A stretch of DNA of 64,000 bases from Pegea sp. RAD2-039 (GCA_034620365.1 JAQGEQ010000339.1:248001-312000), one strand, 5' to 3'. Shown: positions 39,701 to 54,089, counted from the stretch's first letter. Notes: a model not told the origin generated them from the sequence alone. A program made the numbers and translations.

Positions 39701-40168
39701 CTTTTTAAAGTATTAATATTTTCTTTTTTTAATGCCGAGAATTTGTGAATTTACAAACATTTTTTTAATGTTAAATTTTTTAAATTTTATCTTTTTAACT
39801 TTTTAATACTTACCAGAATAAATACTGAGAAAAGCAGATATAATAGTAAGCGTTACCAATGGAACTATTACAATTGCAGCAATCTTTTTGCGGTTACCAC
39901 AAATTAGCTGGCTCCATTTTTTAGATTTTACTTTTGAAATCGAATTAATTCTTCTAATATTTGTTTTATTATGTTGCTCTCCCGATGAATGATTTTCTGA
40001 AAATTATATACAAGTCATCTATTATACAAATATTTTTTAACAACTATGATATTAGTACTTTTCTACTAATCCTTAATTATTTCTAACTACTCGAAAAATT
40101 TCAAACAATAACATACTTTCTTCTAAGACAAGCTCCTCTATGATAATAGCCTCTGAAATTCTGTTCAT
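36743..40168 (-). CDS. Type II membrane protein with MAM domains (gene A)
   Basis: Predicted cell-surface protein of 601 residues from ten exons: 40117-40168, 39814-39996, 39554-39601, 39404-39499, 38534-39348, 38353-38482, 38058-38147, 37831-37967, 37045-37276 and 36743-36765. Intron phases run 1,1,1,1,0,1,1,0,1. No signal peptide: a basic cytoplasmic N-terminus (KKWSQLICGNRKK) precedes one membrane segment at about 56-78, so the C-terminus should be outside. The ectodomain has a weak MAM-like domain (about 95-240), a clear MAM domain (about 251-430: RCSLEYVKGSKFHCDWWK, AYLISPLL, FTWTFDKVTCNIPEDF, VAIDEI) and another MAM domain (about 443-595: FGLFLYADFE, SPWVSSSKNCTCSVQFDY, VFILLDNISFLNC). 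No protease or kinase domain follows. MAM domains mediate adhesion in other proteins; a ligand cannot be inferred. The terminal seven-codon exon is supported mainly by the paralogue. Tandem with gene B. Confidence 0.8.
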
Positions 40169-43100
40169 TTTTTAATCAGATATCTCAATATGTTAAGGAA
40201 AATGTTTGCTAAAAAGTGAAGTAACTTTTAAACAAGTTTCGGTGAATAATAAAAAGTTAAAATATTTTGAACCAATACTGAATAATTGATGCAAATAAAA
40301 AATTTCAAAGTATAATAAAAGTAAATCATTATAAAAACAAAAAATTAAACTATTTATACTAAAAAACAAACTTTATTGTAAGACACGAAAAGCTCCATAT
40401 AACATCTATAAAACAATATCTATTGCTTTATCTAATTGAGCCTAATCAATAAACTATTAATGTGACATACACTAAGGCAGATAACCATTAGCTTAAAACC
40501 GTTAAAATTTGGTTAAAGTCTGGAGAGAAAAGACTGAAGCTGTGTTAAAAACAACTAAAATATTGTTGAATAGATAATAGCAAATTTTGTTTAATCTTGA
40601 AGGTATAACTCTCAAGAGAAAACTTTTATAGATTTAAAGATGTGGTTTGAATATCTACGAATGTAAGTTCAAACTTGCTACAATCGCCGCAGTTATATAT
40701 CAACCCTAATTTTTTATAGTAAATAAAATGTTAACTATTTTTTAAAGCAATAACAACTTTCCATCATTTTTTATTGTATCTATGTACAGAGGTTAATTAT
40801 CGTGATATTTTTAGTTATTTGAAAATAAAGCAATTAAAATGTGATGTTAAAAGCAAGTACGCTATCTTAATTGATACTTTAACCGTCACTTAGGATATAT
40901 AAAATGCTTTTACTTATTTTAAATTCTCAGTTAAATTATTTTAACAATTTGACAAACTTAAATAATACAACAAACCTATAAAATAAGCAAAATAATTTAC
41001 AAATTTTCATTCTCTGTTATCAAGTTTAAATAGTCTAACAAAATGTAACCTAATGTAAAAATCAATTAACTGCTAGAAAATTAAGTAGAATTAAGTGATT
41101 GCTATAATCTCATAAATGGATTTCTTAATTTCTCAAACACCAAAATGTAAAACGTGTTTCTGTTAATTTTCTTAACAAAGACTGATTTATTTTATGAATC
41201 ATTATCAACTAAGGTCCTAAATCAAACAATCATTGCTTTTAAGAGAAAAATTTCTTTTAACTGGCTTCACGAGATTGTTGTCAACAACATTTACTGCGCT
41301 GCATAAATACTATATTCTCTCTTTTATGCTTTATTTTGTAGACTGCTTATTAAATTTGACTTTATTCATACATTTAGAGTAAACATTTTTTATAAACTAA
41401 TTACTTAAATAATACAGTTTAAGAATTAACTTGATAAATTTCAACTGCTTAATGTTTTTATTTTATTTATCTATTCATTAAAATAGTCGATAAAAACTTT
41501 GAAGTTTTTGAAACTTTTGACTAAGATCAAAAAGGATTTGATATTTTTTTTTCTAAAATCAATATTGATATTTCATTAGATATAAATAATAAGATGAAAT
41601 CACAGCAGCAACAGCACATCAAAATTTAGTATCACAAGTTATTAAAAACATCACAAGATGTTTACCAGACATATCTAGCAGTTTAGACCTTTTATTTTAA
41701 TCAACAACCGATAAATATTGGTATTCATAAATATTTATATACAAATTGATACAAGTTTAAGACTCAAAATCTAAAAATTTCGAATAAGACTTTAATTTTT
41801 AAATCTATATTAACTTATACTAAAAATTAAATTTAAAAAAAAGGATTTATTTATTACAGCTTGGTTATTTCTAAGAAACTGATTACTTATACTGACAAAA
41901 GAACTCTAAATTTAAGCTAATTATAGCTCTGTAAAATTAGCTCTAGAAATTTTCCATAACCCCTTAATCAAAATAAAATATAATAGTAAAAAGCTTACCA
42001 CCCTTGTTTCAGTTTGTAAGTTTCTTAGAAGTCTTCTGCTGTTGCTTAGTTTGTTAAAAGACTCAAATAAAAAAATCGATTTTTATTTTCACTATTTAGC
42101 AACAGTTAAAAAGTGATATTTGCGAATGAGAAAAGAATTCTTATATGCTACAGCAACAAGTTTTCTGAATATTTTTTTCATAATCAAATATTTTTAATTC
42201 AGTAAATTTAAAACCTTTTATCTATAATAAGATCTGTACACCATCTATTGATAAATATTTGTTAGTTTTGGCTTCTTTTAGCATTTCAAAATTAAAAACG
42301 CAGACTATGAAACAGAATGAAGCGTCATACTGAATATTATATAAGTTTTAAAGTTGGGTTTAAGAAATCTTTTAGATAAACAGAACCCTATCATGCATTA
42401 TTTTATTTATGTTCGGTTTAGATTATTTTTGTCAGTCATAAAAACCTTAAAGTTTTTTACATGCATGTTGTAGAACTAAGTAAAACTCAGAACTAACTGA
42501 AATTTAGTCTAATAGAACAAAAAATTTTATCCGTTAGGCTCTTATGAAATTATCTAAATAATTTAATGAAATACTTATGTAAGTAGAGACAGCTATAAAA
42601 AAATCTAGTGGTTTCGATGTACTTTTATTTGTTATAAATCTTTAAGTAGAAAATTGCACAAGAGATTTTCAATTTGATTTCTGTTCAAAACCAGACTTTT
42701 AGATAGATAAAGTTCTGAACCTTATTACAGAAAATTCTTTCCATAAACCATTTAGATCTTTGGTACATATCTCTAAAGACCTGAATTGTTGCGAGCCTGT
42801 TAGTCTAGAATAGACAAAAAATACTTCAGCTATAAGCTTAAACAACTAATAAACTTGAATAAAAATTTGCAATCTAAATAATTACAAGATAAAATATACC
42901 AAAATAATTTAACCATATTAGTTTATAATTTTATTTAAAGTCTCTTTTAGCAACTGTATATCATTATATCATATAAAAAGTCAATAAATAATTCAAATAA
43001 TTAGTAATTAAATAGATAATTATAATATATATGATAAATTAACAATTATGTATATTAATACATGGCTTAAATATTCTTTTAACGCAAAAGCTTTTTATAA

Positions 43101-44520
43101 AATCAAAAAGTAAGCTGTTAATCATACTGACAAAAAATTGAAAATCGCTGACACTAAAGTTGACAAACACCCAAAATATTAAGATCATTTAAATTATTTA
43201 TCAGTTTTCAAAAGTATAATGAATATTTTTTGTAATGTTTATAAGCTGTTGTCAAAAAATTATCTAATTATTTATAAACAAAACAAAAATAGTGTGTCTA
43301 TGACAAACATATGTCTTTATCATACTTAATAAAACTGCAGGAAGCTTATTTGCAAGTATTCACGATAATTCAAAGCTCACTAACACGTCTTTGAATGCTA
43401 TGAAATAGTTTTAAATGAAAACACGAAGCTGATTTGTTTTTTATAAAAAAAAAACATTAATTTAATAGGCTGTCAGCTTAACTTATTTAAAAATTTGTTT
43501 AAAAAGTTAAATATCAAATGTACGACATTTCAATCAAACTGTTAGCCACGAATTAGTACAATTTAATTATAATCACTTATTACATTCATCTAGAAACTGT
43601 TTATCAAAGCTGAATTAATCAAGACGAATGAAAAAAACGTTTTTATTTCAGTCTGTAAAAATTAAATTTCAAGATTACAAATCTCTAGCACTGAGTAAAA
43701 AGAAGAACCATGAAATCTCCCAATAATCAATTTAATTTACTAATTTTACTTTGTATGAAATTTATTAAGATCTAAAAGTTCTAAGTTTGATTCTAAACCA
43801 AAAAACAACTGCTTCTACTTCCCTTTCATAAGGAGATTTCAAATTTTGTGTCTTAATTACCCTTAAATACAAATATAAGAAATTTCAAATGATCAAATTT
43901 CTTTTATGGCTTGAAAAATTAGCGAATGTATTTTGAATCAATTACAGGAAAAAGTATTTCAATACCAATTTAATCATTGATTACTAAACTAGACTTCAAA
44001 AAAATTTGTCGACAATTACATTACTGGATAATAGTTTCAAAATTGTAAAAATTCAAAATGTAAAACAAATTTATAAATAAATCCATTTGCAAGCAGAAAC
44101 TTATAATAAATTGTTGTTTATATCGACTTTTCTTTACATATCTTGACACTTTTGACTTATCATGCATACTAGAACTTACAAAACCGGTTAAAGTAGGCAA
44201 GATCATACAACTGCAAAATACTTTTGCTACAGTGTGAAAACAATATTTGCAGATATTAAGTTTGAATAATATTTTTCAATCTTTTACATCAAGCGAACTG
44301 CGAGAACAGTTTTTTATCAGAATCTAAATTTTTAAAATTACTTTTGTACAATAACTTAACGATAAAGATATTTACCTTACTTATAGTAAATTATAAAGTT
44401 GTCAATAAAAAATCAAATGGTTAGCATTTACTATCTAAAAAAGGATAATATTAACAGCTTAATGTAAACAAAACATATTAAAACTTGGCGTCTTATGTTC
44501 TCATGTTTATTTATTACAAT
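40169..44520. other. Spacer upstream of MAM gene A
   Basis: AT-rich; no gene or RNA is supported. It should contain the promoter of MAM gene A near 40200-40400, but no clear core-promoter motif can be assigned. Short frames here (for example 44021-44206) have no supporting signals. Confidence 0.55.
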
Positions 44521-44573
44521 AAACGCGAAAAAGGGTGCCTGAAGAGAGTACCTCTCGCTAACACACATTCTCA
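44521..44573 (-). repeat. 53-bp SINE core, copy 2
   Basis: Aligns without gaps to 17255-17307 with about 7 differences in 53, same orientation. It has the inverted-repeat arms GGTGC...GTACC (one mismatch). The tRNA-like head is not attached here; the copy is bounded by ACAAATAATA, as is copy 3. It disrupts the minus-strand frame at 44431-44679, which is therefore not a gene. Confidence 0.65.
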
Positions 44574-47500
44574 CAAATAATATCTGAAATATGAAATTAA
44601 GTTGGAAATATAGAAATAAAAAGATGTAACACATGGCATTTCGGTAGTCCTCAAAACATATAACAATGAACAAATACATAGAATGTTAATAATATAAAAA
44701 AGAGAAAAAAAACCACAGTTTAGAAATGACAATGTTGGCAATATTATAACAGTTCAACTTCTGCTTGAACAACACGAGTGATTTTGACATGATAATGTCT
44801 GATGGCAGCTGTTTTTTTTTATTACCAATAACTTATCTTATTATCAATTTATTTAAAAAGATTTAAAACAGTTGTAATAATTTGACTGAAGAACTTGAAA
44901 TTTGAATTAGGTTCTTTTCTCATCTCATTTCAATTTTTACTTTTTTGTTTATTTAATTAATATAGATTTTTTTAGGAGTAATTTTCCGGTCATTAAATTC
45001 TGCATGGTTTAACAAAAATTGATCTAACAAAGTCTGGTAAAGCTCCATTTGCAAACAAGCTAATTTGAAATAAATGAATCCATGTACAGAGTTTATCTAG
45101 ATGAATTGCAGCAAAAATATTTATAAATCAAACTGTTTCGAAAATTTTCAAGGCTATAAAATAATAAAATTTATTTTATGAATAACTTTTGTCTACATTG
45201 ACAGAAAAATATTTTTCGATTATTTGTTTTTTATCAGTAGTTTATATATATTTTGTCACCTTAAAATTTAGTAATTTCTGTTTTTGTTTACTTTTAACTT
45301 TGTTATTAAATACTTATTTTTCCTTTTTTTATCTGTTTTAAGTTTCTAGGCAATTTTTTATATCATAAATATTCGATCCAAACCAAAAAGCTTATAAAAT
45401 CAATAAAGTGAAAAATTACTCGCATATAACATCTCAAATATTTTAATCATTTTCATAAACTACAAAAAACTTAACTAAAAAATAGATGCTCAGAAAGATG
45501 TTGAAAAATGTTTTGATTATCTTTATTTAATCTTAATCTTATTTCAGTTTAATGATGAATTTATTTTCTGTTTATCTAAATGTTTAAAACACAAATATTA
45601 CATAAGCTACTGTATGTTATCAATACATCATCATATACTCATTAGACTGATAAAAAATTAATTCTAATAATACAAAAGTCGTTATTCATTAGACTTTTAA
45701 CAAGTATCATTTCTTAAAATCATTTCTGTCAACTTAATTATATCTCAAACTAGTTAGTTGGTTCTCGACAAAAGTAATATGTTATGTAACAAATTGAATT
45801 TTCTTTTCAAAATTACCAAACACATGATATGTCACACGCGAACACTATATAAAATTGATATTTTTACTTATAAGGTTAGCATGTCTTATGCATGGCTTTC
45901 AACTTTTTCATACACTTAATAAAAACTGTTTTTATAAAAATAGAATGGCTGAATAAAAGTTTAAAAAATATTTTCGAAAGTGTTTCTCAGAAGTTATCAT
46001 TTAAAATTTAACATTAAGAAAACATTACAGGAACTTCTTCTGTTGTTATTTACTTTGTTATTTTGTTGTGCATGTAAAATAAATAAATGAAAAAAAAACT
46101 ACTAATTATAACATTTAGTTGAAAAGATTGACTTGTTAAAAGCATTATAACATGATTTATTTTCGCTAATGTCTGACATGTATGTAAATGTATATTAACA
46201 AAATTGAAAATATAAAGTAATCAAAGTCCATTCTTCCTTTAATATTTCTGATTTTTATGATTCATTTATTACACTATTAAAATTAAAAATCAAATAGAAG
46301 TTTATTTTAGAGGTTAATATTTTCAAAGTTACTTATGCTTATTTGAATAAATCGATGAACTCTAATAAAAGAAACAAAAATCTTTAAGTTGATTAATCGT
46401 ATGAAAGGAAACAAGTCTGATGTAAAGTTGGCTCACGACAGTATGATGATAGAAGCCAAAGCATGACTTTCAATGGACTCGTAAATAAAAAAAAATATAA
46501 AAACTTTGCTAAAATTAATTGATTATTTTTAATCTTATGTCTTTAGGATTGAACTTTCATAGGTATAATTTAATGTTTAAAATGTTTCATAACATATTCA
46601 CTTGCCAACATAGTTTTTATTTCAATGATTTCCATAAATATTTATATTTAAGATAGATGAATGGCTTCAAATCTATATGTAATAAAATCCAAATTGTTTT
46701 ACGGTTTGGATATTTCTAAAATTGTTATTATTACAAAGATAAAAAACTAACTAACTCTGTTGGTTATTTTAACTGATTTACTAACACTAATTTTTAAAAC
46801 TTAAAAACTGACGTGATTCGGCTGTAGCATATAGCCTTCTTGTAATAGTTCCAAGAAACCAACTTAAGATTTATAGATTTTTGTTTACATACTAGAATTT
46901 TAACTAAGTGCACATCGAATTTGTCTATAAAACACGTTTTTGGCTTGGACATTTTGCAGATTAAATTGTCTTTACATAACTGTAACCAGTTTTTTCGAAT
47001 TAGTTGAAGTAATAGTAAAAAGTAACAAAATATTTGTTATAGGAAAAGTATCAAACATATATTTAAAACAAATATCTTTTTCTGGTCTCGGTTTATATAT
47101 TATTTTATAAAAATTTTTGGGAAATATATCAATTAGTTTTATGCAACCCAGACTATAGTCAACATAATTGGCCAAAATTCATTTTATTTTTCTAGAAATA
47201 ACTTATAATATGATTTAATAATCAGTATTCATAATATTTGAAGTTTTATACTAAACTATTTAATTTATCAATCATTTAATAATCATTGCTGCAAATACTT
47301 GTGTTTTGGCTATACAATTTGATTTCATAAATAATTAAACCAAAAATTCTAACAAGTCCATGTTGAAGTATTCTTGATTTTTTATAAACTGGTATAAAAT
47401 GTTTTGAAGTTTTAAATTTTTATTGCAAACAAGGTAGTGACAAGTTGTAATAATGACAAATACAAACACTGCAATTTGAAGAACGCATTACTAAAAAGGT

Positions 47501-47773
47501 CAACAAAATTATAACAATTTCTTCAAACTGAAATTTTAAAATTAAAATCTCTTGGAAATCAATATTTGAATCAAAAATGAAGATGAAGTCCACTTCAAAG
47601 CCATGGTAGAAATTGTTACATGTGTACGATTGTTTATTAGTTTATTGAGGGTCACCATATGTTTGCAACATCAAATAAAAATATAACAAATTAAAAGCAA
47701 CAAAAATTTCACTTAATTGCTTCTGCTTTTAGTAATTCATTTTTTTACAGTTAGATCTTTAAACAAAATTTTT
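44574..47773. other. Spacer between SINE core copy 2 and MAM gene B
   Basis: AT-rich, no supported gene, RNA or further repeat copy. The 3' UTR of MAM gene B should occupy its right end. Confidence 0.55.
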
Positions 47774-50700
47774 TTATTCGTTTTTGTTTTGCTGTTTTTT
47801 GTACAGAAATAAATCTGAAAACAAAACATTGCAATATTAGAATACAAAAAAATAAGTAAATTATCCAATTATTAGCACAGTAATTAATAAATAATTCATG
47901 ATAACGATACTAAGTAAATGCAGAATTTGACTAATATCTCTGTATTTGCATATAACACTTTTTATTTTTTGAACAAATCTAAGTTCTTTAAAGAAACAAC
48001 TAACCTAGCAAATAACAAATTAATTAAAACTTCCAAGAAATAGTTTGAAAGTAGATAATTACAGTCTACCTAATGACAAAATGCATTCTACTCATCGTAT
48101 ACTTAACGAGTTAAATGTGTTATGTACTTACCACAGTTGCTAATACGAATGTTGTCAATATATGTGTATGATTTGGTTTCTTCGTGAAGATATCGACTTG
48201 TAAACTCAAGTACAAAAGGTTGGTTATCATCCACAAGTTTTATTTCTACTGTTGAAGTCCTCCAGGAATCCATACTAGAGCTTTCATACCATAAAGTTTT
48301 TCTAGAAGTAAAGGCCAATTTAACACCAATGGTTTGAATCAAGGCTAAAACTGGTTCCTGAAATAAATACTTTTAATTATTCATAAAGGTTATAGAAAGT
48401 TTAGTCAATATACTATCATAAAATAACTATAGTTAGTACTTTCTGTTGATGTAGAACAATTCAATTTCCTGTCATTCTTGTTAACTTAGCCTTGGGTTAT
48501 TTTTTTATGGATGACCAATTAAGAAAAGGGTTAAAAATTGATCACTTTATTTAAACTATCAGCTCCATAAAAATATATAACTGTCCACCATTAAAAGTAA
48601 AAACAGAAAATTAATTGTGTAGGACTAAATTATTTTATAGATTATAATTTCAATAATAAAATGTTATTTTTATTTTGTGAAACTTACATAATTGTTTTCA
48701 AAATAATTGAAACTTATTTGGCATGTGCAATTGCTGTTTGCAAGCAAGAAAGGTGTTCTAAAAAACGAGTGACTTGAAGCTGAAGCGTGCTCAAAAAGAT
48801 CCAATCCCAAAATATGTTGATGATTCTCTAAAAATGTCTTTATTTTAAAACTCCTAAATATTTTTATCTAATATTTTCAAATCGTTGTTATTTTTTTATA
48901 TTTATGTATTTTTTATAAAATTATCACCAGTAAATAGATTTTTGATATCGTTCTCGTGTGTTTTGTTTGAATAAATCATCCAAAGTTTCCGTATCCATAA
49001 TCCATAACTATTATTTTCAAAGTTTACGTCTAGAATACTTGTTTTAACTGAAAATTAACTTAATCAAAATACGTATGAAAATATATATTTTTTAATCATG
49101 AATCTTATGAGTTAATTAGAAAGTTGTTTCATGCATTCCGAGAACAACTATAAAATAAGTAAACTTTCCGCTAGATGGCAGAAACATTTTTCCATGATTT
49201 ACCATTTATATAAAAATGTGGACCGATTTTTATCAATAACATTAATGGAAACTCAAAGCAAGTTCCATTAACTAATTTATTAAATAAATTTAAAGGGGTA
49301 CTTTAAATTATCTATAACCTCAGCATTATAAAGTAGAAATTGATAATAATGAAATTTAACGAACCATCAACTTTTGAGCAAGCTTGATAATCTACATGAA
49401 TGTATAAATCATCTACTCCAATTGTCGAGGATAAACTGTTAAAAAATCCATCTCCACATTTTTCACTATTCGAAACAGTTCCTTCTAAAACCACCTAAAA
49501 TTTTTCCTTAAATTTTAGTAATTCGAAAACTCTTTTGGTTGCAAAATTCAGTAATTGAATAAACGACTGTTTGTAATTTTTCAGTCACATCAATTTTTCA
49601 GACTAGGCAAAAACTAACTATTTTTAGATCTTGAAATTTGATCTTGCTTCATTTCTACTTAACGATATGAAGATAAGAAATCAGAATTACCTGAAAATCA
49701 GAAAAGTTTGCTGGAATTTGAACTTTTATTTTTGTATAGTTCCAAAAAAGAGCTTCTTTCGTAAACTCAAACGCTGGTTTCGAATTTGAAATAAAGTTTA
49801 AAATGTCAATATTTTTAGGAACAATATAAGCTTTAATAGTCGTTCCATTACACATTATATGATATAATGAAATTGTTGTTGTTTTTGAGTCAGTAAAATG
49901 AAATATAGGAGATATTATATATGCTTTTGATGTGTTTCTTCTTCTTTCTGAGTTTCCAATCAAGCTCAAAAAGTATTTTTCTTTTCCATGCTTGAGTCGA
50001 AAGCCACTAGAAAAAATGATATTAGATTGACCTGTCGAATCAACTAGCTTAAATTCATCCATGTCTTCTTTCCCAGAAAACTTCCTCCAATTGCAATGGA
50101 GTCTTGATCCTTTGATATACTCAAAGCTGCATCTATCACCTTGATGTTGTTGAATATCCAAAAAATTAGTTTCAAGCTTTCGATTTATCTTGATTAATTT
50201 ATCAATGGGTGTAAAGTAGATGCAAGGAAGGTAAGAAAGATGAATAATTGGATTAGAATTTCTTTTATCGGTTACTATTATATAAATTTCATCTAATGCT
50301 AGCAGAAAGGCATCTTCAATTTTCGTTGTTCTGTTAGGAAAAATACTAAATTCCTTCTGAAAAGTTGCATCAGCTGATAAGATGTTGATCCTTTGTGGCT
50401 TTTCACATGATAGTTTTAAGCCACAAACCTTTGGAGGCATTTTTAAAAGTGGTGACATCATGGAGTACTTTGCAGATTCATTTAATGAACTTAAAAGTTT
50501 TAAATCTACAAAAATAATCGATGATGTTAGCAACTAAATATATAAGATAATGAATTTAGTTGATTTATAATCATCTAAATAAAGAGGTTTCTCATCGTAT
50601 GAAAACAAGTAATACATTTACTCGTTACATCAAACAGGAAATATTTTCTACTGTAGTATTAGTCAGAGCCATATAAACAAAGTAATTATAATGATTAATA

Positions 50701-52126
50701 GTTAATTAAACTCAAATTACCTTTTTCTTTAAATACAATCCATTCATTCATATGAGGTTTATTGAGACTACAATTTGTTGCATTTCTTTGACCTTGCAGA
50801 GTAAAGTCTTCACCAAAATCTAGAAAAGGTAAAATAAAAATTGTCATTATCAAAAATAAAATTAGAATTCAGAGAAACGAACAAATTCTTTGTTCTAAAC
50901 TATTTATAAAGAATTATAAAAGTTCTAAGTTAAAATGTGGGTTGGTAATAATAGTCACTAACCATGCATAATGTATGTAAATTATATTATATAATGTATA
51001 ATTTTTGATAATAATAAATATTTTGATAGCTTGCAACAATATAGCTCACATATCATTCATAATTTTCTTCTTTTAGAGAGCTCACTAAAATGTATCAAAT
51101 AGTTCATTCTATACGGTTTGTAAATAGTAGTAATCAACTAACTCAAGAAATTATTCAAATTAATAATAAAGTTGTATTGTTGCGTGGTAAGAATTGGTGA
51201 TGAAATTGAAATTAAAAGCAAATTTCTTGAATATCTTTAGAACAGTTTTAAAGAAATATTTCGTAATATTTCTTAAAAAATGATAGCAATATAATATTTT
51301 TTTAAGTTTTAAATAGCTTGTAAAATGCTGAACAATTATTATGAGTTTAATTAATTAGTAATACCTTAAAATATGTTATTTAATCCAAGTAGGTAGATAT
51401 TCAATTTATGGTTACTTACTAATAATGACTTTTTTTCGTTCACAATTTAGTTTAAGAAGCAAATCTTTTGAACTTAACCCTTTGTTGGATTCTGTTGAAA
51501 AAAAATCTTGAAAGAAAAGCAAATCCCAACAGAAAACGTTTTCACAGTTTTAAAAAATGTTTTTAGCCTGAAACAAACTCAAATAGTTTTTGTAGTAAAT
51601 TATTCTATTTGTAATTTGCTTAAAATATTTCTAATGAAAAGTGAAAGAAAAGTTTCGACTAGAATTGATTTTAATTCTTACTTTCCAGCAAAAGATAAAT
51701 GATTGTAATGATGGAAATAAGCGTCAAAATGAATAAGATCAAGAAAAGTAACTTAAATATCTTTTTCCAGAACAACTTTTTGTCATTTGGTTGAGTAGTT
51801 TTTACATCTTCAACCAAAGTTTTACAAGTATCATTTGAGATAGAGTTTGATTTTTCTGCTAAACAAAATTAACTTAAATCTGTAAGTAAAGGTTAACCCA
51901 CAGTAACAAAATATGTAAGCTGGATTTAGCAAACACATTGTAAAAGCTAACTAATCGATTATAACACAAGCATGGCATTAAAGTCGTGAAATTGTCAATG
52001 GAAAATTAATTTCATTTAAGATATTATTGTTTCATAAGTAACAAAGATATCATTTTGGAATAATATTAGTATTTTATTACCTTTATTGTTTGTAGCAACT
52101 AGCTCATAATTTTCTGAGGTTGGCAT
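47774..52126 (-). CDS. Type II membrane protein with MAM domains (gene B)
   Basis: Paralogue of gene A, 621 residues from ten exons: 52081-52126, 51682-51858, 51420-51491, 50721-50819, 49691-50505, 49365-49494, 48928-49047, 48688-48827, 48132-48357 and 47774-47814. Intron phases equal those of gene A, and exons 5 and 6 have the same lengths (815 and 130 bp). The cytoplasmic N-terminus carries a YELV motif (residues 7-10), fitting a YxxPhi sorting signal; one membrane helix follows at about 52-73 after a basic KKLFWKK. The ectodomain has a weak first MAM-like domain (about 99-245), a clear second (about 256-440: RCSFEYIKGSRLHCNWRKF, AYIISPIF, IPANFSDF, GVDDLYIH) and a third (about 450-605: SPF-like RTPFLLANSNCTCQISFNYF, YIDNIRISNC). 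The last exon reads DLFLYKKQQNKNE, matching DFQLYRP of gene A. The ATG at 52126 sits inside an exon open further 5', so a longer N-terminus is possible. Confidence 0.8.
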
Positions 52127-54089
52127 GCTGTTTGAAATTCTTGCTATTTCAAAATTTGCTAAGAAAAGAATATGATATAGCTTCAAATCTTTAAAAATTG
52201 TTTAATTATTCATAAACAACATTAGCAATCTTTTTATATTTGTTTTTCAAATGATACCAGAAGTAAAATAATCAAATAGTTTGAGTAAAGATAGCCGTTA
52301 TGCTTACCAAGTGTTTATTGTAAAACATTAGAGCTAATAGTATAAAAACTAATTTTTTTTGAATGATATACTTAAACTACTTATTCAAATAAATACAATG
52401 CTATATTTACAATAAAATTAGACATTAAATAAGCTTTAGAAAACTATCTCTTTTGAAGTGAGATATAAAAGCTCTAAGTGACTGTAATTGTATATTGATC
52501 ATAACTTACAAACTTACCTGGTAGTAAGTTGATTAATTCTAATTACTACTTTCTAGTTGACAATTGATGCTGATCTAAACCTATTAAAGTAATCAAAATT
52601 AATAATGGTAATCAACACTAATAATCAAAATTGATTAAACTCACTAATAAAATTTTCTAACTTACAGTATGATTCTTTAAGTACGCTGTATACATTAGAA
52701 GCTTTTGTAGTGGTTTCTAAGTTTTTCTATCCTTTAAAACCTACGCAAATTTGGATATGAAAAAAATACTGAAAAGCTCAAAACTAAGACTTAAATGGCT
52801 TATTACATAAATCTAGTTAGATTAATATATATAAATATTGCAAAAGGATATCTTTATAGTATTTCCTGTTTATGGCAAAACTTATTTTTCTAAATACACC
52901 AGTCAACGAAATTATATTTATACACATCTAAACACTTAGCAAGATAGGTGTTTAAATATTAGATGATGATACAATAGCTAAGTTGCTTATAACTACTTTA
53001 AAAATTTGAAATTTGAGCCTATGACTTTTAAATTAGCACAACATTGCAACTATATAGTAGTCGATTTGATTGCACTAGCAAAAAGTCAAGAATAATAGTC
53101 AAGATAGGAAGTACTTATCAACAAATCTAAGTTAGCTAAAGAAGTTTTAGGTGGAGTAATAATTACTAGTTTACATAAATACAAATTTTATTTATACGAT
53201 AAAACTTCAGTTTTTAGTAAACAAAAAGAAGTGGAGGAAAATTTGAGTTGAGATAAAATACATGAGTTGTAAACACTTTGCCTATTTTAAGATATAACTA
53301 CACTATAGTAAAAATCTTACTTTTTTCTTAAGCCTTCAGAAATCAGCTACGTTATAATTACAGCTTTTATTGTCTAATACTTTCATTAGATTTAATAACT
53401 GAATGTTTTAATTATTAATCTCTTACACTTTTGCTAAATTATTTTTGTTTAGAATGTTTTAATTTTTTACCATGCATTTAATTGACAATAAATAAAAGTG
53501 TATCTAAGTTATCTCGATAAAATTTTAAAAATTACCTAATAGTTTGATAAATTATAAAAACTCAATTGCTATAAACAACAATACTAAACTGTTCTAGGTT
53601 AAAATAGTTCAAATATTTTTATGTGATTTGAAAATATCTTTGATATCTAAAGCAAGTTGATTTTTTCGATTGAATGTCATTATTATTCACTAAACTGATA
53701 GCTAGATTTAATAAATAATATTTTATCACTTGAAAATATCAACCAAAATAAAAGTCTAATGACTTCTGATTATATTGAAGATTATTAAATTGAATACACA
53801 AGACGTCAGTTTAGACAAGATTTCCTAGTTCTAGCAATAATTGTATAGAAATTGAATTTGTTAAGTACTATCAAATCTAACAAATGTCTCGTGCCATTAA
53901 CCGTTTATGATGAACAAGAGCTTATAAATAGTTTTGTGCTCTTTAGAGTAATAGTGTGTTAAATAAACTAACAGACATCTGGTTTTTTAATCATTATTTT
54001 GAATATTATCACAACAGTCTTCAACAATAATTTTAACCTTTCACAAATAAAAGAAATTTTTTCGAACATTTTATTACTTCTAAACATTA
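52127..54089. other. Spacer between MAM gene B and SPATC1L-like gene
   Basis: AT-rich with no supported coding region. An acceptor-like TTTTCTTAG (about 52159-52167 on the minus strand) just upstream of the gene B start suggests a 5' UTR exon somewhere here. Confidence 0.5.

Noticed and set aside
44431..44679. 82-codon hydrophobic minus-strand frame
   Set aside because: It runs through SINE core copy 2 and has no supporting signals.
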